Part shown: in pieces, positions 1-11,219 of the stretch
Layout of the letters: every line of letters starts with the position of its first letter
Position numbering within the stretch: position 1 is the first letter of the stretch
The notes under the pieces: generated by a model
Seen by the model: the letters and a program-made list of their open reading frames with translations, nothing else
Databases searched by the model: none
Told to the model about the DNA's origin: nothing
Made by a program: the position numbers and the translations under genes
Origin: Talinum fruticosum
Lineage: Eukaryota; Streptophyta; Magnoliopsida; Caryophyllales; Talinaceae
Length of the DNA: 64,000 bases
Assembly: GCA_021018815.1 (NCBI GenBank)
Contig: JAITYX010000021.1
Location: forward strand, 7,779,001 to 7,843,000
Direction: 5' to 3'

Positions 1-555
1 TTAATTTTTCTGAAAAACTATAAAAAATTTTTTTTTCTGTTTTAGGTTACTTTTATATTTTTCCAGATTTTTGATTTAATTTATTATATAATTTTATATA
101 TTTTTTATTTATTAACAAAATATGTCATTTTTTTTGTTCCTAAATTTTGCTGATCCTAAACGACGACTTTATTATGTTTATATCGCAAACAATTAAAACT
201 AAAATAAACTAAATTAAGATTTTGAAACTGTAAAAAGAAACGTGAAAGTTGAAATATTAACTCCACGTAAGCTAATTACCATTATTCAACATTTGTTTCA
301 ACATATGAAAGAGAAAAAAATACTAATAAGACTATATTATCACACACACAAAAAAAAAAAAAAAAGAGAGGAGAATCCATTTATAAAAGGAATTTTTTTC
401 GGTAAATTATATTTTATTTATCTAATTATTTACATCAATAACACATATTTAATGGACAAATAATTTTTATGATTAAGATTGCCCTAAACTTCTACAATCA
501 CTCCCTTTGTAATATTTGACTGGTTTAAAAATACTACTATTATATATTGCATAGA
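1..555 (-). mobile_element. Remnant of an upstream Helitron-like copy, cut by the window edge
   Basis: Bases 1-115 closely match 2924-3040 inside the next Helitron copy, and the reverse complement of about 8390-8475 in the opposite copy. Near 555 the minus strand reads TCTATGCAATATATAATAG, resembling the 5' ends of the other copies (TCTATAYACTATATAAT). This suggests a further, rearranged member of the same family lying head-to-tail next to the element that starts at 582. No gene is visible; the short frame at 242-463 is low-complexity. Confidence 0.4.
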
Positions 556-581
556 TTATTATGATGATGATTATTATTATT

Positions 582-3430
582 ACTAGTCTTGACCCGGCTA
601 TGCACGGAGTAATATTGTACAATGCATAACTTAAGAAATTATTGAATTACGCAGCGATATTGTACTTGTGAGTTTCTTTTCTCGATCTTTTTGATTTTAT
701 TGAATGATTTCACTTTCAATAACATTCTTATACATGTTATCCCCTTATAATGAAAACGTTTTCCGACTCATCAAAGTTATCAAAACCCAACACATAAAAA
801 TCATTAGAGCCCAACACACATTCATATTCCAATCATTCTAAATTTTAAAAAATAAATAAAAAATCGAAAGTAATAAATAAAAAATAATATTGAAAAATAT
901 TAAAAAATATCATCAAGATTTTAAGATTACACACGTGATTTGGAATATTAAGAAGTCACGCCCTTTTAAGTGTCAAACAATTTAAATAATCCTAACTAAT
1001 ACAGCTTATAAAAACAAGTGTAACAATATGTTTGAGTATCAAAATGTAAATATTAGTAGGAAAAGGAATATGATTGGTCGATATTAAGTTATAGATGATA
1101 ATAAATATCATTATGTCACAAATTAATATTACAATACAAAGTACATCAAATCAATAAAAGAATATCAAACGTATAACTCATAACTCTTTACAAAGTCAAT
1201 ACTAATTTAACTTAATAGACGCCTAGATAAATATTTATATGCAACCAACCTACTAAAACATCATTAGCTTAAATATTACACGAACTCTTAAAAATTATAC
1301 ATATACCCATAATGGGATCTCATTTTTTACAAATTATAAGGTGAATACAATGATTTATCCATTCTTACCTACCTTTGCACACAAAGATAATTAAACATAT
1401 AATAACTACTTATATTAAGATTAATAATGAAAAATATTATAATGATAGAAGTGATCTAAATATATTTAACAATAATAGGTAATTTGCATCATAGTAAAGG
1501 GCATGATAGGTTAATTAGCGACGTAGGATAATAAAATCATCCGTGTTTTGTAATTATATTGAAAATTGATCGCGATTTTAGTAGTGAATCAATTCGGCAA
1601 AAATATTGATACATTTGAGATTTTATAAATACATGTTTTACTCGATTAACGACCAATTGCTTCCCTCGAGACACAACTCATCCTCTCAAGTAATTAACAT
1701 AATAAGAGTAACATGAAATTCTATTTCAAGATGGCGGGGAGATTTGATGACAAATACTCATCTTTTAATAATTTAGAAAACTTACAATAGTAAAAGATAT
1801 GATTTAAATATGTTTGTCAATAATAAGTCACGAGATAGACATGTTAGAAAGAAACTAAAATAAACTGTATTTGTAACAAAAAAATTGATCTCGTATGTTG
1901 TGCAAAAATTTTGATACAAATGAATTTATTCAAAATCCTATGGGCTTAATAGAAGTTGGCATATTAAGTTTGTAATCCTGTAAACATAACACAAATTACG
2001 AACTTAAAGTACACAAATTACTGAACCGAAACGATATAATTCCTAACTTTTTATTTATTACGTTTTATTCCACAATATATTTGAATAATAATTTTCTATC
2101 TTGTAGGCATTTTTAATTATTAATATCAAGTATATATATAGTTGTTATATTTTTATTATATTAATTTATGATTTATTAAGGTTTATTAAATCATTCCGTA
2201 CATAGGATGAAGGTAATAACTAAATTGCTTCCTCGGATAGTTAAATATTTAAATATTATTTTTATAACATGTTCCTATTGATTTTAATTTTAAAAATTCT
2301 TATAATAAATATATTTTGAATTAATACAATTTTATGACACCAAGTTAAAAACACCATCAACAATGAAAAATTAATAATGTTAGACAAAATTATTATATTT
2401 CAGGTCCAAAATAATATTGCATATCAATATACATAAAAATAAATGAGAGCTAATACACAATCCAAACCCTAAATAAATAACTACATAACTATATATATTA
2501 ATTTTATTTTATGTCTTAATATATTTTAATTTTCATATTACTTTTCTTTTCGTTTTTGTTATTTTTTAGTCGATCATTAGAAATTAGAATAAAATTAGTC
2601 ATCTTCGGTTAATTTTATTTTTATATTATTATAGGGTTTAGTTAGAATCTTTTTAATCTGTTAGTATTAATTTTTTTAGTTTTTATAACTGATTTGATAA
2701 TTTTTTAGATTTTTTTCTAATTTAGGTTAAAGTAGGTATTTAATTTAATAAATTTATAAATTTAGTTTTTTTCATTTTGATTTTAGGTATTTAAGATATA
2801 TTCAGGTCCAAAAACTAATTTTAATATTCTGGTAATTTAATTATTTATTTTCTCATTTATTTAGTGTAGTTTATTATTTGTTTTACTTTCTGTTTAAGAT
2901 TATATTTTTATTTTATTATTTTTAATTTTTCTGGAAAACTATAAAAAAATATTTTTGGGTTTTAGGTTACTTTTATATTTTTTTGGATTTTTAATTTAAT
3001 TTATTAAATAATTTTATATATTTGTTATTTATTAATTTTCTACTTAGTTTTGTTTTTCTGTTTTATATTTTTATGAATTAATTAGGATGATTAATTATAA
3101 TTTAATTTTTATATTAAGATTAGATAATTTTATAATATATAACTGATTTGATAATTTTTTAGACTTATTTACTAATTTAGGTTAAAGCATGTTTTTAATT
3201 TAATAAAATTTATGAATTAAGTTTTTTTATTTTAGATTTTTAGGCTATTGAGTCCATAAAATAGTTTTAATATTTTGGTAATTTAGTTATTTATTTTTAT
3301 ATTTATTTAGTTTATTTTATTATTTGTTTGACTTTTTGTTTAAGATTATATTTTTATTTTATTATTTTTAATTTTGTTTAATTTTTCTGAAAAATTATAT
3401 ATAGTATTATTATTATTATTATTATTATTA

Positions 3431-3483
<53 letters not shown>

Positions 3484-3664
3484 TTGGCATGGAGTAAAAA
3501 AGAGTCCATATATGAGTGGAAACCTATTTTTTTAATGATAAATTATTATTTTTTATTAGACAAAACTTCTAAATTCACTTTCGGACCGCCATGTCGTCTT
3601 TTTGAAATGATTGGCATTATATAGTGTATAGATGATTATTATGATTATTATGATTATTATGATG

Positions 3665-3761
<97 letters not shown>

Positions 3762-4103
3762 GAGTCCATAGATGAGTGGAACTTATTTTTTAAATGATAA
3801 ATTATTTATTTTTTATTGGACGAAACTCCTTAATTCACTCTGGTTGCAGCATTTCAAAATTTGAAAAGATTAGCATTATATAGTGTATAGATTATTATTA
3901 TTATTATTTTACTATTATTATTATTATTAATATTATTATTATTTTTTGTTTTATTTTGGCAAGGAGTAAAAGAGAGTCCATATATAAGTGAAAACCTTTT
4001 TTTTTTTCAAGAATAAATTATTATTTTTTATTGGACAAAACTCCTAAATTCATTCTTAAGCCGCCATGTCGTTTGAAAAGATTGCTATTATATAGTATAT
4101 AGA
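582..4103 (-). mobile_element. Non-autonomous Helitron-like element with three 5' ends
   Basis: Read on the minus strand, the element ends at 582-586 with CTAGT, preceded by an imperfect hairpin (CCGTGC-ATA-GCCGG), the usual Helitron 3' end. Three 5'-end-like sequences lie at the other side, at about 3632 (TCTATACACTATATAATG), 3891 and 4103 (TCTATATACTATATAAT). Each is preceded by a repeated 130-160 bp unit containing the ggagtaaaa-agagtccatat motif and separated by (TTA)n. The body is matched along its length, inverted, by 7814-10820. No open frame of note and no Rep or helicase similarity is visible, so it would be non-autonomous. The family assignment rests on termini only. Confidence 0.62.
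3404..3950. repeat. (TTA)n microsatellite blocks
   Basis: Three long ATT/TTA tracts occur at 3404-3482, 3661-3760 and 3892-3950. They separate the repeated 5'-end units of the Helitron-like element, and may have helped them duplicate by slippage or unequal exchange. Confidence 0.9.
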
Positions 4104-4339
4104 TAAGGAATTTTTTTATTAAAGATTTTATTAATATTAGTTACTTCTTGATCTTCTTGAGAGATGTCTAAGACATTAAGAGTATTACTTGAACTAGCTG
4201 CTTGTTTTAGTTTTTTCATCTATTTTTTTTTATTAATGGGCTATTTGGGATTTCTAAATTTTTATTCTTATTGAATTTAATAAAAGGGGATGAAATATCA
4301 TTTAGGAATCATGGTTTTGTTGAATCTTTATTTAAATCT

Positions 4340-5890
4340 AGACTTTCTAATTTTTTGGATAATAAATCAATATCTTCTTTTTAAATATTGCTTCTATTTG
4401 AGTAGAAACCATATTAACTTGTTGAGAAACTGTATATAAAACTTGATTAGTATAATTATTTTGATGATAAACCTTTTTAATATCTTCTAAGGCTATTTGA
4501 GAATCATCTGGATCGTTTCTTCCTATTTTGAATGGAGCAACAGGAATATGACCTTGATTCGTAGGGATCAAAATCTCTTGTAAAAGAGGAGTTATTGAAT
4601 GAAATATATTTCCATTTAATAAAGTCCATTTTTTGCTAAGATTTTGATTAGTATTAATTTCTTTAATACCATGAGGATCGGGTAAATTATTTTATTTAGC
4701 AAACATGGTCCACCATGTAAAGAATAGAATATTGCATTCAATTTTTTCCATTAATGAATACCATTCTTGCCTTGTGAATGCTTGAGCTTTTTGATCAAAA
4801 TGAGATAAAAATCATTCCTTTTTATCTCTATTTTCTATTGAATCGAAATCTCTTCTTAAATATTCTTTATTAATTTCAAAGGGTTTTGAAATAACATTAA
4901 TAGAAGAATATGAAGGAGGTTGCATAGTTGAATGAGTAGGAGAACCTATTGAAGAATTATCTTCGTCAATTGGTTCCGCTATAGGTGATTTGTAATAGAT
5001 TTTTGAGGAAGAAGCAGAGTCTTCTACTTGATTATCTTTTAAATAATCATAATTAATAGACCTTGCAGGCATAGAAAAAGAGGATCGAGGTAGATCTCTT
5101 TTTTTCTAAAAGTCTTGAAGAAGGAGTTCTTTTATTAATAGAATTAAATCTTATTAATACTCTGCTATCGGGCTCTTCAATTACTTGTTGAATATTCTTT
5201 TGAGCAATATTCCTAGGAGGCTTTATATTTTGAATAATAAATTATTGAGGAATAGTTATTTCATTCCATTTTAATAATTTAGGAGTAAAAGTTAAAATAT
5301 TTTCAGACTCAATTTTTAATAAAATTGTTTCATCTAGAGAATGTTTTAATAAACACTTTGGATTAAGTTGAGAAGATAATAGCTTGAAGTAAATTCTATA
5401 AGTAATAGCGAAATTTCCTGAAAGTTCTCTAAACTGTACTTTTGAATCATTTTGTAAATGAATATATAAAATTAATGTATCCAAGATCCAAGGATCATTT
5501 AAATCTACTCGAATAATTTGGACAACAATTGAAATAAATAGGACCATTGCATATATTAGTTTGAATCATAGCTAATAATGAATCTTTGTAACGAATTAAT
5601 CTATTGTCTCTAAGAGCCATGAATATAGGACAATCTAATCCTAATCTTGTTAAAGGTTTTATAACTACTTGAATCATACCAAAATGAATATATCTCGCAT
5701 TTTTCTTTATATTTTTTAATGGAGATATTTGATAGTGACTTAATAGTTTGGAATTCTTCATCTAAACTAAAAGTTTATTCATGATCTTTTATTGAGAAAG
5801 CGATATTGAAATCAAACTTCCCTATTTGATAGATTGTTTCTATCTTTTGTTTTGGAATAAACCAATTTGAGAAATCAACTTGACAGACTA
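4340..5890 (-). pseudogene. Endogenous caulimovirid fragment: movement-protein domain and downstream region, broken
   Basis: Minus-strand frames read in order from about 5890 to 4347 resemble the movement-protein part of plant pararetroviruses (Caulimoviridae, the 30K-type MP domain) and the region that follows it in integrated copies. Recognisable pieces are the stretch with IQVVIKPLTRLGLDCPIF and CNGPIYFNC (5761-5495), a following segment (5547-5242), a Ser/Pro-rich linker (5072-4812) and a piece with NDPDDSQIALEDIKKVY (4571-4347). The frame is interrupted by stops and shifts near 5768, 5530, 5240, 5100 and 4800. No reverse transcriptase, protease or RNase H part is seen, so this is an old 5' fragment with no capacity for replication. 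The exact genus cannot be told from the sequence alone. Confidence 0.72.
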
Positions 5891-6087
5891 ACTTATCCGC
5901 TATTGACCACATTAGTACTCTTACTACTACCTAGACTTAGAAGATCTCGAAGCCAAGAGGCCATCTCGGGTTACACTTGAATATTTAGTTGGGAATTATG
6001 CACACACTATCGGGACCATCTCACACGGCTGACCAACGGTTGACCAACGCTAGCTATGGCGTGACAACCGACTAAATAGACAAATTT

Positions 6088-6100
6088 GGCTCGATACCAA
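6088..6100 (-). other. Met-tRNA-type primer binding site (degenerate)
   Basis: The minus strand reads TTGGTATCGAGCC, which matches the plant initiator Met-tRNA complement (TGGTATC-GAGCC) except for one missing base. It lies about 200 bp upstream of the movement-protein similarity, which is the expected order in caulimovirids. A Ty3 or copia leader could look the same, but the flanking protein similarity favours a pararetrovirus. Confidence 0.5.
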
Positions 6101-6470
6101 TGGGAGACAGGATCGATCTAGAGCTTAGGGATGCAGCTCGGGGACTAAGTATGGTTGAGTAGCGGGGAAGCGAGGTGACAAATTAATTTAACAAATTGAT
6201 TTTGCAAAACAAAAGATGATTAATTAAATAAAGCTTGATTAAAAGTAATGAAATAGCAAGGACGTTGAATCAAACTTACTTTGATTAATAAAATGAAACT
6301 TGTACGGAAGATTGGATAAAAAGCTCTCGGAGAGAGATGAGAAAAGTAGTGGGGATGTAGCGAGTAGTGGTTACAAGTGATGATTTATGAGAGGCAAGTT
6401 GGTTCTCAGTGATGAGTTCTACCCTCTATGGAGAAAATGAATACATATTTATAGAATACAATGATGAATA
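6101..6470 (-). promoter_or_regulatory. Possible pregenomic promoter and leader of the viral fragment
   Basis: On the minus strand a TATA-like CTATAAATATG lies at about 6445-6455, about 350 bp before the primer-site-like sequence. The intervening leader is CT-rich and has no long frame. Only its position and the TATA-like box support the call; activity is unknown. Confidence 0.3.
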
Positions 6471-6685
6471 AATGCCGAATACTTGGACGGTTGAAGGCAT
6501 TTGATTGGAATGGAATCATAATCTTGAAAATATCTTCCGACAATGTTGAATTATTGGAACTATATTGATTGGATTGAAAGTATGAATAGTAGTTGATGAA
6601 TCACCATATCTTAAACAAGTAACTTGAATTATTTGGCCGACAATACTTGGAAAGTAGTGGCTTTAAAATCCATTTCATCACATGG

Positions 6686-6688
<3 letters not shown>

Positions 6689-6754
<66 letters not shown>

Positions 6755-6762
6755 TATATATC
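6689..6762. repeat. (TA)n microsatellite
   Basis: About 70 bp of almost pure TA. Short Tyr-Ile frames read through it on both strands are artefacts. Confidence 0.95.
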
Positions 6763-7813
6763 CAAAGTTATCGAATTTTTAAATGTGAACACAAGGTTGA
6801 TTTTGTTCCATCCAAAAACAACAAAAAAAGGATTTTTTTTTTGTTTATAGAGCAAGAATTTGATTTTTGTAATCATAAGAAGAGGGATATGTTGTTATTT
6901 CACCAGTACAATATCACACAAATTATTTAGTGTTAAATTAAAAGTGTAATTTAGGCAATCCTTAATTTAACTTCAAATATTTACATCGTAAAATTAAAGA
7001 TGAATTAAATTATGAGAAGCATCCTTTTTTGACAAAATTAAACGTATAAATATCAAAAAATTGACAAAGTTGAATAATATCACTAATTAAGTGATCCATC
7101 TCATAAGTCAGTGCATAGTTTTTCAGTTTAGAAAACAAAGCATTTGAGTCATCGTTAGAAATTACACTATGCATTATCTTCTCACACCATTATTGTTAAT
7201 GTGACCAACAAACTCTTGCTTCTTCAATTTCATGCCCAAAAACTTCTCCCCTTGCTTTACAACCATAACTTGCAAATTTTGCCCTATCAAAGTTCATTTT
7301 TCAAATACCTACCGATATAAGTCCTTATTCCAAATGTCATATTTCATTAAATAAAAAAATCCTTATAATTAATGTTGTCGTTGATAATAGAACACAACTC
7401 CTTCACACGAACATCTTTATTTTTTGAGGGACATTAATATCCCAAATGATCTTTCAATCTTCAGTTTGGACATCTATGCTCAATTGTCCCATCCCAATTT
7501 ATTTGACATTTCTAATAAAGTGATGCACATTCTTTATGTAAGCTCTTATGAAAAAAGAGAAATGTCATATAATTCCATCATGGAGCTAATTTTGGCTCAG
7601 CGAAATCTGAGTAATTAAATTAGCATCAAGGTGTATAAACACATCACCCACCATAAAATCACTCCATTCACCCCACCCCAATTATCGAAACACTCCCCAA
7701 CACATAATAGTGATAATTTTTTAAAGATATGCATTTATTATTGTAGGCAATTATTTTATATTTTTTAAACTTCTTTTAATTACGTGTTGAAAAATTATAT
7801 ATTATGATACAAA
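6763..7813. other. Non-coding AT-rich stretch
   Basis: No frame with recognisable similarity was seen. It is the right part of the unique spacer between the two opposed Helitron-like elements, and its origin is unknown. Confidence 0.5.
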
Positions 7814-7959
7814 TCTATACTATATATAATATCAATCTTTTCAAAAAGATAACATGATAGTATGAGAGTGAATTTAGGAGTTTCGTCCAATTTTATCATT
7901 GAAAAAAAATAGGTTTCACTCATATGTGGACTCTTTTTTACTCCATGTCAAAAAAATAA

Positions 7960-8004
<45 letters not shown>

Positions 8005-10820
8005 ATATATAATTTTTTTAAAAATAAATAAAAATTAAAATATTAAAATAAAAACATAATCTTAAACAAAAAGTTGAACAAATAATAAAATGCACTAAAT
8101 AAATATAAAAATAAATAATTAAATTACCAAAATATTAAAACTATTTTCTGGACCGAATAGCCTAAAAACCTAAATAAAAATAAAAAAATTAAATTTATAA
8201 ATTTATTAAATTAAAAACATGCTTTAACCTAAATTAGTAAATAAGTCTGAAAAATTATCAAATCAGTTATATATTATAAAATTATCTAATCTTAATATAA
8301 AAATTAAATAATAATTAATCATCCATTAATTCATAAAAATATAAAACAGAAAATAAAAAGAAAACTAAGTAGAACATTAATAAATAACAAATATAAATAA
8401 ATTAAATCAAAAATCTGAAAAAAATATAAAAGTAACTGAAAACTCAAAAATATTTTTTTTATAGTTTTTCAAAAAAATTAAACAGAATTAAAAATAATAA
8501 AATAAAAATATAATCTTAAACAAAAAGTAAAATAAATGATAAACTGCACTAAATAAATGAGAAAATAAATAATTAAATTATCAAAATATTAAAATTATTT
8601 ACTGGACCTGAATATATCCTAAACACCTAAAATAAAAATGAAAACACTAAATTTATAAATTTATTAAATTAAAGACCTGCTTTAACCTTAATTAGAAAAA
8701 AATTTAAAAATTATTAAATCAGTTATAAAAACTAAGAAAATTAATACTAACAGACGAAGACTCTAACTAAACCCTATAATAATATAAAAATAAAATTAAC
8801 CAAAGAAGAATAATTTTATTCTAACTTCTAACAAACCGACTAAAAGATAACAAAAATGAATAGAAAAGTAATGTGAAAATTAAAATATATTATGACATAA
8901 AATAAAATACATATATATAGTTATGTATTTATTTATTTAGGGTTTGGACTGTATATTAGCTCTCATTTATTTTTATGTATATTGATATGTAATATTATTT
9001 TGGGCCCGAAATATAATAATTTTGTCTAACATTAGTAATTTTTCATTGTTGATGATGTTTTTTGACTTGGTGGCATAAAATTGTATTAGTTCAAAATATA
9101 TTTATTATAAGAATTTTTAAAATTAAAATCAATAGGAATATGTTATAAAAATAATATTTAAATATTTAACTATCTCGAGAAAGCAATTTGGTTATTACAT
9201 TCATCCTATGTACGTAATGATTTAATAAACTTTAAGAAATCATAAATTAATATAATAAAAATATAACAACTACATATATACTTGATATTAATAATTAAAA
9301 ATGCCTACAAAATAGAAAGTTATGATTCAAATATGTTGTGGAATAAAACGTAATGAATAAAAAGTTATGAATTATATTGCTTTAGTTCGTAATTTGTGAA
9401 CTTTAAGTTCGTAACTTGTGTTATGTTTAAAGGATTGCAAATTTAATATGTCAACTTCTATTAAGCCCATAGGATTTCGAATAAATTCATTTGTCTTAAA
9501 ATTTTTGCACAACATACAAATCATTTTTTTTTGTTACAAATACAATTTATTTTAGTTTCTTCCTAACATGTCTATTTGCGACTTATTATTGACAAACATA
9601 TTTAAATCATATCTTTTACTGTTGTAAATTTTCTAAATTATTAAAAGATGAGTATTTGCCATTGAACCTCCCCGCCATCTTGAAATAAAACTTCATGTTA
9701 CTCTTATTATATTAATTAATTGAGAGGAAGAGTTGTGTCTCGAGGGAAACAATTGGTTGTTAATCGAGTAAAACATGTATTTATAAAATCTCAATTGTAT
9801 CAATATTTTTGCCTTATTGATTCACTACTAAAATAGCGATCAATTTTCAATATAAGTACGAAACACAAATGATTTTATTACCCTACGCCGCGAATTGACC
9901 TATCATGCCCTTTATTATGATACAAATTATCTATTATTGTTCAATATATTTGGATCACTTCTATCGTTATAATATTTTTCACCATTAATCTCAATATAAG
10001 TAGTTATTATATGTTTAATTATCTTTGTGTGCGGAGGTAGGTAAGAATGGATAAATCATTATATTCACCTTATAATTTTAAAAAATGAGATCCCATTATG
10101 GGTATATGTATACTTTTTAAGAGTTCGTGTAATATTTAAGTCAATGATGTTTTAGTAGGTTGGTTGCATATCAATATTTATCTAGGCGTCAATTAAGTTA
10201 AATTAGTCTTGACTTTATAGAAAGTTATGAGTTATAAGTTTGATATTCTTTTATTGATTCGATGTACTTTGTGTTGTAATATTAATTTGTGACAGAATGA
10301 TATTTATTGTTATCTAACTCAATATCTACTAATCATATATTACTTATTTTCCTACTAATATTTACCTTTTGATACCCAAACATATCGTCACACTATTTCT
10401 ATAACTATATGAGTTATGATTATTTAAATTATTTGACTCTTAAAGGTGGTCTGGCTTTTTAATATTCCAAATCACGAGTGTAATATTAAAACCTTGATGA
10501 TATTTTTTTACATTTTTTAAAATTTTTTTAAAATTATTTATTTATTCTTTTGAAATTTAGAATGATTGTAATATGAATGTGTGTTGGGCTCTAATGATTT
10601 TTATGTGTTGGATTCTGATAGCTTTGATAAGTCAAGAAAGCGTTTTTGTTATGAGGGGATAACATGTAAAAAATGTTGTTGAAAGTGAAACCATTTAATA
10701 AAATCAAATGATTGAGAAAAACAAACTCACAAGTACAACATCGCTCCGTAATTAAATAATTTCTTAAGTTATACATTATACAACATTACTTCGCAGTATA
10801 AGACGGGTCCAGTACTAAGT
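7814..10820 (+). mobile_element. Helitron-like element, opposite orientation
   Basis: The 5' end reads TCTATACTATATATAATATC at 7814, a typical plant Helitron start. The 3' end near 10820 is a decayed form of the partner's (ACGGGTCCAGTACTAAGT, where CTAAGT replaces CTAGT). Nearly the whole length is the inverted counterpart of 582-3632. For example, 10561-10610 pairs with 787-845, and 7870-7950 pairs with 3481-3560. An (AAT)n tract lies at 7963-8001. No coding capacity is seen, so it would be non-autonomous. Confidence 0.6.
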
Positions 10821-11219
10821 AAACTTAATTATAATGAATTATAAAGAGTCGTAAACACAAAAACATACAAGTAGTAAGAAATTAAAAGAAATTATAGGCG
10901 GAATTAAAAGATGTGTTCACTGATAACCTTCTGACTTGAGACCCAAACAAACAGATATTTGTTTGATAAACGACGTCGCAGCGCACGTTGGATCAGCATC
11001 AAATTGACGTACACACACTGGTGCACTTCCCGCGAGAGGAAGTAGCAACCATCGTCCAACTTCATTCCACCACCAATTTTCTCTTTCCTCTTTCTCTGTA
11101 GTTACCCACACCACCCAAGTATTTCCTGCCTTCAATTATCGCCAAAAATCTACTGCCTATTTGGCGGAGAGGCTCCCTACTGCCAGTTCGCTGGGGACTG
11201 AGTCGAACAAGTACCATTA
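10821..11219 (+). promoter_or_regulatory. Promoter and 5' leader region of the ABC1K-type gene
   Basis: Base composition rises from AT-rich to balanced here, as expected ahead of the ATG at 11220. Frames on the opposite strand show no family similarity. No definite TATA box could be chosen. Confidence 0.35.

Noticed and set aside
6601..6930. Frames of 82-91 codons on both strands rich in Tyr-Ile
   Set aside because: They read through a (TA)n microsatellite and have no conserved content.
582..10820. A single very large TIR DNA transposon with 3 kb inverted ends
   Set aside because: The ends are Helitron-like (TCTATA 5', hairpin plus CTAGT 3'), not TIR-like, and no transposase lies between the arms; two opposed Helitrons explain it better.
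10917..11135. A 72-codon minus-strand frame just upstream of the ABC1K-type gene
   Set aside because: No similarity; the position and composition fit the gene's leader.
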